Assembly: GCA_034007295.1 (NCBI GenBank)
Contig: JAVERC010000035.1
Location: forward strand, 1 to 36,953
Direction of reading: 5' to 3'
Length of the DNA: 36,953 nucleotides
From: JACKCP01 sp034007295
GTDB taxonomy: Bacteria; Desulfobacterota; Desulfobacteria; Desulfobacterales; JACKCP01
Shown here in pieces: positions 31,779 through 36,953 of this stretch (the first letter of the stretch is position 1; every line of letters starts with the position of its first letter). The notes beneath the pieces were generated by a model that did no database searches, was not told the DNA's origin, and saw nothing but the letters and a program-made list of their open reading frames with translations. Made by a program: the position numbers and the translations under genes.

Positions 31779-33216
31779 ATTGTTTTTTTATCTAATACTT
31801 TTTTCTTGGTTTTTTATTCCTTTTTCATACGCTGATTGGCTTGGAACCTGGATGAACAGCAATATGACATCTACCTATGCTCCGCCACAATCATTTGAGA
31901 CAAGAAAAGCTGGCTATATGACAGGTGGTAGTTTTTCAACTAGATACGTTATGACCAATGATCCTGTCATCAGTATTTCAAAACCACGATTCGAATCAGG
32001 ATGTGGTGGTATTGATCTTTTTTTGGGTGGCTTTAGCTTTATGCAACCCGAATATTTAATTGAAAAAATGAAACGCGCTATGGGGTCCGCTGCACCAGCA
32101 TTCGCGTTTGATCTCGCTCTCGGCATGCTATCAGAGGGGATGAGAACATCCCTAAGCAACGTAATGGATATGATAGATGCATTGAATGCTCTTCAGTTCG
32201 ATGATTGCTCTATGCATAATACGACCAAAGCTGTTTTAACAACCGCAGCAAGCGGAGATTTTACAAGAGAATCTTTTTCACGAAATACCAAAGAATTTAT
32301 GCAAGAATCTGGTATTTCAAATTTATATGAAAAATCAGTCAAAACTTTTAAATCGAGCGATACGGACGTTAATGCTACGCTACAGACACAAGGGACATCA
32401 GGGATGTCTGCATTGGTCGATGGTTGCCCGTCAGATTTAAAAAATGTTTTTTTTAAGAATGGCTCTCTTATAAAAAATGCTGCTGATTATCTTGGTTCGG
32501 TTCCGCCTTATTTCATACCCTATATCCGTGGTTTATTTGGGGATGTCGCTATCAGAGACGCGCAATACACGTTACAGAATCCTTTAGCTGAAAATAAAAA
32601 TGCCACCATTAAGGACTTTATCCGAGGCGAATTTTATATTGTGAATGAATCAGGTGGACCTAAAAAAGCAGATCCATTTACTTATGCCGGCATTACTTAT
32701 AACAATCTTTTGGATTTCTCTACCAGATCTCTTGTCGGAATTGGGAAAAAAATTAAATCGGATGATGACTTTACAGAAGCAGAAAAAATAGTAGTCATGT
32801 TAATGCCATTGGACATTTATAGATTTATGGCTGCTGAAATTTCAAATTCAGGGAATAATTATGTTTCAGTCATAAATAATTTGGCATATGGCCTTTCTGA
32901 ATATGTTGCTGCTCACATTGCTTTTCAAATATTTTCAGATCTTTTTACAAGCTTACAACTTATAGTGGATCTGCCAGACAAAATAGAGGAAGCTAATTCT
33001 GCATCAAAAACAAAAAATTGCAAAACTGATCTGACAGCCCCTGCCGTTCAGCATGCGGCATTAATAAGTGATAATATTGGCGTGAAAATGGGCGCTTTTT
33101 TTTCTGAAAAACAAGAGATTCTTAATCAATATATAGCTGTTTTAACCGCGAATATTAAAATTGAAGAACGCCGCAGATCTAAGATGGGAGAAAATATAGT
33201 TCCGGTACAAAATTGA
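31768..33216 (+). CDS. traH: TraH, F-type pilus assembly protein
   Basis: 482 aa from ATG 31768 inside the traC end, behind AAAGGGA. Signal peptide ends SYA before DWLG. Diagnostic stretches: GGIDLFLGGFSFMQPEYLIE, QALDLALG-like AFAFDLALGMLSEGMRT, IDALNALQFDDCSM, and the long middle and C-terminal coiled region (ILNQYIAVLTANIKIEERRR). F TraH is 458 aa. It is a periplasmic/outer-membrane protein needed for pilus assembly and retraction with TraF and TraU. Confidence 0.93.
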   Translation: MQHKLFFYLILFSWFFIPFSYADWLGTWMNSNMTSTYAPPQSFETRKAGYMTGGSFSTRYVMTNDPVISISKPRFESGCGGIDLFLGGFSFMQPEYLIEKMKRAMGSAAPAFAFDLALGMLSEGMRTSLSNVMDMIDALNALQFDDCSMHNTTKAVLTTAASGDFTRESFSRNTKEFMQESGISNLYEKSVKTFKSSDTDVNATLQTQGTSGMSALVDGCPSDLKNVFFKNGSLIKNAADYLGSVPPYFIPYIRGLFGDVAIRDAQYTLQNPLAENKNATIKDFIRGEFYIVNESGGPKKADPFTYAGITYNNLLDFSTRSLVGIGKKIKSDDDFTEAEKIVVMLMPLDIYRFMAAEISNSGNNYVSVINNLAYGLSEYVAAHIAFQIFSDLFTSLQLIVDLPDKIEEANSASKTKNCKTDLTAPAVQHAALISDNIGVKMGAFFSEKQEILNQYIAVLTANIKIEERRRSKMGENIVPVQN

Positions 33217-33360
33217 CAAGGCGCGGGAAGCGTGACTTTGATACAAAAAAATGGTGGCATCTTAGACTTTCCGCATTCTCGCCTACGGAGCAGGGAATGC
33301 GTTTTTTTTGGAAAATCTTTGTGTTAAGGAAATAGAAACACACAATCTGAGGATATTATC
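33217..33360. other. Intergenic gap before traG
   Basis: The gap holds a terminator hairpin (33272-33308) and the traG ribosome site TGAGGAT (33348-33354). Nothing else is evident; I see no strong promoter between them. Confidence 0.6.
33272..33308 (+). terminator. Terminator-like hairpin between traH and traG
   Basis: CGCATTCTC (33272-33280) pairs with GGGAATGCG (33293-33301, one wobble) around a 12-base loop and is followed by eight T. It shares CCGCATTCTC with the terminator at 2603. It may lower traG expression relative to traH. Confidence 0.8.
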
Positions 33361-36300
33361 ATGTTAACTAAAAAAATATTTTTATTTTACCCTGTAGTTT
33401 TTATTATCTCCATAGAAAATGCTTTTGCCGATATGCCAGATTTTTTGAAAATAATATATGCAAGAATGGATTTTAATTCCGTGTTGACAGCGTACCAACA
33501 TCTTGCATTGATATGTAACAGTCCTATTTATAAGGGCATGTTTGTAGGTTTTTTTCTTCTCTCTGTTCTTTTTAGTGCATTAAAAGCAGGAGGTGGAATT
33601 TTATTTAGCACAAAACAAGGTGGTGATATTAAATCATTCATGATATTGCCAATCCTTCTTTTTTCATTGATCTTTGTTAAAACTTTCATATTCAAAACAA
33701 CGGATATTGTTATCCATGATAAATCATCAGGTCACTTTGAAACGGTTGCTAATGTTCCTGATATTATTGTCTTAATTTCAGGATTTATCTCAAGCATAGA
33801 AGATGCCTTTGTCGAAATAATAAGCTCTCTCGCTCTCTATGAAAGTGATATGAATTACAATCAAAATGCAACAGGCGCTTTATTTAACATCGCTGCAAAT
33901 CTTCAGAAAAAAGGAATAAATCATTCTTTTTATGATGAAAGGATCAGTAGGGAATTAAATAATTATATTAAAGATTGTCTTTGGTTTGAAATGGGTAGGC
34001 CAGGAACAACACTTAACTGGAATGATATTAAAGCCAATACGAACTATATTCCTGTTTTTGAAAAAGCCGCACGACAAAATATCATGACGAAAGATAGTGA
34101 TGGCACAAGCTTAACATGCAAAATGTTGTGGAATGACAGCTTGAAACCAGCCTTGAATTTTCCTGTGACCGCGACTGATGATGTTGCTATTAATCTTTGT
34201 AGGCAATCAGGAATTTTTGTAAATACATCTATTCCCTCAACTGTAACAAATTGTCGTAAATCACTAGAAGGGAGCTATTCTGGAATGATAGGACAAAGCA
34301 TCAGTTCTAATGATCTTGTGCGACAGACTATTATTTCAGAAGCTCTATATAAGGCCATATCAACAGGAGATAATGCAGCATATATAAATATCAAAAAAGC
34401 TGAAGAATATAAAAATATACTTACGGCAACAACAGAATGGCTTCCACATATTCAATCACAGCTTTTCGTTGTTTATCTGGGCCTCATACCATTTTTGTTA
34501 ATTTTTATGGTTACTCCCCTGGCACCGGAACTTTTAAAATTTTGCTTTGGAGTTTTTGTCTTTTTTACTTGTTGGTCCATTTGTGATGCTGTTTTATATC
34601 AAGCTGCTCTTGCTAAAGCTCTCAATTTGACAAACGAGATAAGAAATAACAAATTGGGCCTTCTTACTTATTTAACATTCAGTTCTGATGCCGCAAAAGG
34701 ATTTGCTGTATTTGGTCAATATAAAATTGTGGCGATGAGCATGGCAGGTGTTGTTGCCGCGCTATTTACTAAAGCTGGGTCTTCTTTGGGAAGAATGACT
34801 CTCAGTATGGGTGGACAAATTGCCGCCACAGGCAGTAATAGCGCAGAAAGAATGACGTTTAGTCGCGGACAATCGTTAGATGCATTGACAGCATCACAAG
34901 GCTCAATGATTACTCACGGCAATTCATCTTTTAATAGCATGTCAAATTTTGCAAGATCCGCAAGAGAACAACATATGAAAGCCTATGAAACTGGAATAAA
35001 TCATTTTGGTGGTCATGACCAGTATGTAGAACGAACAGGTAGCGTTAAAGGTCAAGGAGAACTTGAAACTACTGTCAAGGGCGAAACCAGAATGAATACC
35101 GTTGGAGATGGACTGGAAGGACTTTTAAGACATACAGAGGCTATAGAAAGAGCAAAAATTTCCAACGAACTAGGTCAAATTGAGGGGGCTACAGAACTTG
35201 GTTCTACATTGGATGAAATAAAAAAATATCAAGGTAAAATACAGTCAGCCAAAACATTAGGTCAGAATGAAGGAGTACAAATATCAGGAAATATAGGTTT
35301 TGCTAAACATGATGCTTATGTAAAAACAGCCCAAAGTATTCAAGAATCATCTGAATTGGATAAGCTTACTGATCCTTTGGTTCTTGGCTCACAGTCTGGA
35401 CAAGAAAAAAAAGCGCAAGCAAAAACCTATGAATCAATGACTCAGGAAGCAGGATCAAGGTACGCTGAAACGGCTGCCCTTAATCCTATAGCAGCGACCA
35501 CTGCAAAAGCAGCATATACAGATATGCTTTCAAATGGTGGAAAAATTTCTCCTGAGACTATGAATATGGTTAATGCATTGAGACAATCGGATACAGGTGC
35601 TGCATTATTTCAGCAAGAAATGGCAAAGGGATTTTCAGCAAATCTTGACCCTCGTCAAAAGGAACAATTGGCAAATGCCTGGGGTGTGTCTTCTGATCGG
35701 CTGGATGGAATTGTCTCTTCGCAAGGCATCATGATAAATTCTGACGGTACAACAAGTGTTGCACAAACCAGAGCCACCAGCGGGAATAGCACAGAAAAAA
35801 ACAGTAGCACAGTAAAAAATGATGATGAAATTACAACAGCTAAAACACTAAGGGATTTCAGCACAACAACTGATAATTCCAAAAATATTAAAGCTGGTAT
35901 AGGTACTCAAGTAGGAAATTCTTCTTTGCGAGAAGGAAGAGCTGTGAAAACAGCGATAGACGCTGGTGTAATTTCCCTTGGGGAAAAAACTGACAATGAA
36001 GGAAATGTGTTGCCTCAAGCCATTTTTAATGAAGGTAGAGCAAGAACTGTAGCAGGAGAATATGCCCAAGCAATGCAAAGCGAATATTCCAAACTGGAAA
36101 CATTTGAGCAACAAGCGGCATTTAAAACAAGCTTGCAAGGCTATTTACAAAAAGGATTTGGTTTTGCTGCAATAAAAGCATCTGCAAGCCTTGAAGCTGC
36201 ATTAAGTTCAAGCGACAAGGAATCCAGAAACCAATTAACAAATATTTTTTATGATGGGATGCAAAAAGCTTATCAAGATACTGATTCTGCAAGCCATATC

Positions 36301-36953
36301 AAGACTCTTCAACAGCACGAATCGCCTGAAATATATTATGATGCGTTTAAAAACACTATGCAAAACCGAGGCGAATATATGTTCAGGGCTATAGATGATG
36401 CTTTCCATGAAGCTTCAATGAAAAAAACTGAAGGACTACCTTCAAATCAAAAAGATTGGGATTTTGAAGAAAAAAACAAACAGCAGGATATTATAAATCA
36501 AGAAGGATGGCATTCTCATATGAAACCCATAGAAGCAAATCCTTCTTCAAATCCATATCAAAAAAATAATGTTTTGCCACAAGGTGATATACCTTATATC
36601 TCTAAAGAACCAACACAGGAAGAAAGAGAACAAATGGTTCTTGACGGATTCACCCGTACAAATTTAGGAAAAGACGGTTTAATAGGTAAATCTTTATCAA
36701 CCCAAAAAGAGAAACCTATTGATATAGAATCGGATAATGATTTAAGTATGAGGGATAGCCTTAAAAATTGGTGGAATAATAGAAAAGGCAATAACATTGA
36801 AAGAATTTCCAATATAAAACAAGATCCCAATGATTTTGGAAAAGCAAACGCTTCCGATCAATTCAGTCCAATTATAGGAACGCCTGCTTGGTTAAAAAAT
36901 GAAAATTCTGATCAGGGCGGTATGACTCCTGCGGCTCCTGCTGCTGGCCGTGA
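33361..36953 (+). CDS. traG: TraG, mating-pair stabilisation / entry-exclusion protein, 3' end outside window
   Basis: From ATG 33361 (TGAGGAT nine bases upstream) the frame is open to the edge, 1197 codons, already longer than F TraG (938). N-terminal part: hydrophobic leader, then the TraG_N pattern YARMDFNSVLTAYQHLALIC, FVGFFLLSVLFSALKAGGG. Later membrane helices include LFVVYLGLIPFLLIFMVTPL and LLKFCFGVFVFFTCWSICDA (~residues 375-420). From ~residue 500 on the chain is a long, soluble, Gln/Ser/Ala-rich helical region. In F the N-terminal half works in pilus assembly and the C-terminal half in mating-pair stabilisation and exclusion with TraS. No TraS-like gene is visible yet. Confidence 0.92.
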   Translation, partial: MLTKKIFLFYPVVFIISIENAFADMPDFLKIIYARMDFNSVLTAYQHLALICNSPIYKGMFVGFFLLSVLFSALKAGGGILFSTKQGGDIKSFMILPILLFSLIFVKTFIFKTTDIVIHDKSSGHFETVANVPDIIVLISGFISSIEDAFVEIISSLALYESDMNYNQNATGALFNIAANLQKKGINHSFYDERISRELNNYIKDCLWFEMGRPGTTLNWNDIKANTNYIPVFEKAARQNIMTKDSDGTSLTCKMLWNDSLKPALNFPVTATDDVAINLCRQSGIFVNTSIPSTVTNCRKSLEGSYSGMIGQSISSNDLVRQTIISEALYKAISTGDNAAYINIKKAEEYKNILTATTEWLPHIQSQLFVVYLGLIPFLLIFMVTPLAPELLKFCFGVFVFFTCWSICDAVLYQAALAKALNLTNEIRNNKLGLLTYLTFSSDAAKGFAVFGQYKIVAMSMAGVVAALFTKAGSSLGRMTLSMGGQIAATGSNSAERMTFSRGQSLDALTASQGSMITHGNSSFNSMSNFARSAREQHMKAYETGINHFGGHDQYVERTGSVKGQGELETTVKGETRMNTVGDGLEGLLRHTEAIERAKISNELGQIEGATELGSTLDEIKKYQGKIQSAKTLGQNEGVQISGNIGFAKHDAYVKTAQSIQESSELDKLTDPLVLGSQSGQEKKAQAKTYESMTQEAGSRYAETAALNPIAATTAKAAYTDMLSNGGKISPETMNMVNALRQSDTGAALFQQEMAKGFSANLDPRQKEQLANAWGVSSDRLDGIVSSQGIMINSDGTTSVAQTRATSGNSTEKNSSTVKNDDEITTAKTLRDFSTTTDNSKNIKAGIGTQVGNSSLREGRAVKTAIDAGVISLGEKTDNEGNVLPQAIFNEGRARTVAGEYAQAMQSEYSKLETFEQQAAFKTSLQGYLQKGFGFAAIKASASLEAALSSSDKESRNQLTNIFYDGMQKAYQDTDSASHIKTLQQHESPEIYYDAFKNTMQNRGEYMFRAIDDAFHEASMKKTEGLPSNQKDWDFEEKNKQQDIINQEGWHSHMKPIEANPSSNPYQKNNVLPQGDIPYISKEPTQEEREQMVLDGFTRTNLGKDGLIGKSLSTQKEKPIDIESDNDLSMRDSLKNWWNNRKGNNIERISNIKQDPNDFGKANASDQFSPIIGTPAWLKNENSDQGGMTPAAPAAGR

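Overview
The window looks like part of a large conjugative plasmid of a Gram-negative anaerobe. The DNA is AT-rich. The F-type transfer proteins, the many thiol-redox proteins and the presence of DUF1566-like and IS200/IS605-like debris suggest a sulfate-reducing or related Desulfobacterota (old Deltaproteobacteria) host. That host assignment is inference. A Rep_3-type initiator with tandem iterons (about 21.6-23.2 kb) and an actin-type partition operon (19.5-20.9 kb) argue for a plasmid rather than an integrated element. I see no integrase, relaxase of a standard kind, tRNA, rRNA or CRISPR array.

Left edge (1-2.7 kb): a leftward group encodes a membrane-anchored PAS protein, a small unknown protein and a ParB-N-like protein that runs off the edge. 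Divergent from it is a sigma-70-like factor that ends at a strong hairpin terminator. From 2.99 to 12.6 kb the first rightward transfer arm encodes a VKOR-thioredoxin fusion, TraW, TraU, TrbC, an S26 signal-peptidase-like protein, TraF, a very large TraN and a second secreted cysteine-containing protein.

Middle (12.6-21 kb): a decayed tnpB fragment, a zinc-ribbon-like frame without a good start and a shortened DUF2786 protein form a scarred junction. A long leftward series follows. Read in its own direction it encodes the actin-like ParM, its small partner, a DsbC-like isomerase, a terminator, a 57-residue protein, a lytic transglycosylase, two membrane proteins (one resembling TraJ of R27/SXT), the TraD-like coupling ATPase, a membrane-anchored HD-domain protein and an IHF/HU-like protein.

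Replication and second arm (21-37 kb): a YdjM-like membrane hydrolase, a DUF1566 fragment, the Rep gene, its promoter and iterons are followed by the second rightward arm: a second HD-domain protein, an OmpA-like protein, TraA pilin, TraL, TraE, TraK (with an apparent SPOR-like N-terminus), TraB, TraV, TraC, TraH and the N-terminal part of TraG, which is open at the right edge.

Together the two arms supply most of an F-type mating apparatus: pilin and pilus assembly (TraA, L, E, K, B, V, C, W, U, F, H, G, TrbC), mating-pair stabilisation (TraN, TraG), periplasmic disulfide chemistry (VKOR fusion, TraF with CxxC, DsbC-like) and DNA coupling (TraD plus TraJ-like). The least conventional parts are the TraJ/TraD/HD cluster, the two HD proteins, the SPOR-like TraK, the PAS/sigma pair and the scattered IS200/IS605-type right-end-like motifs placed at gene boundaries.
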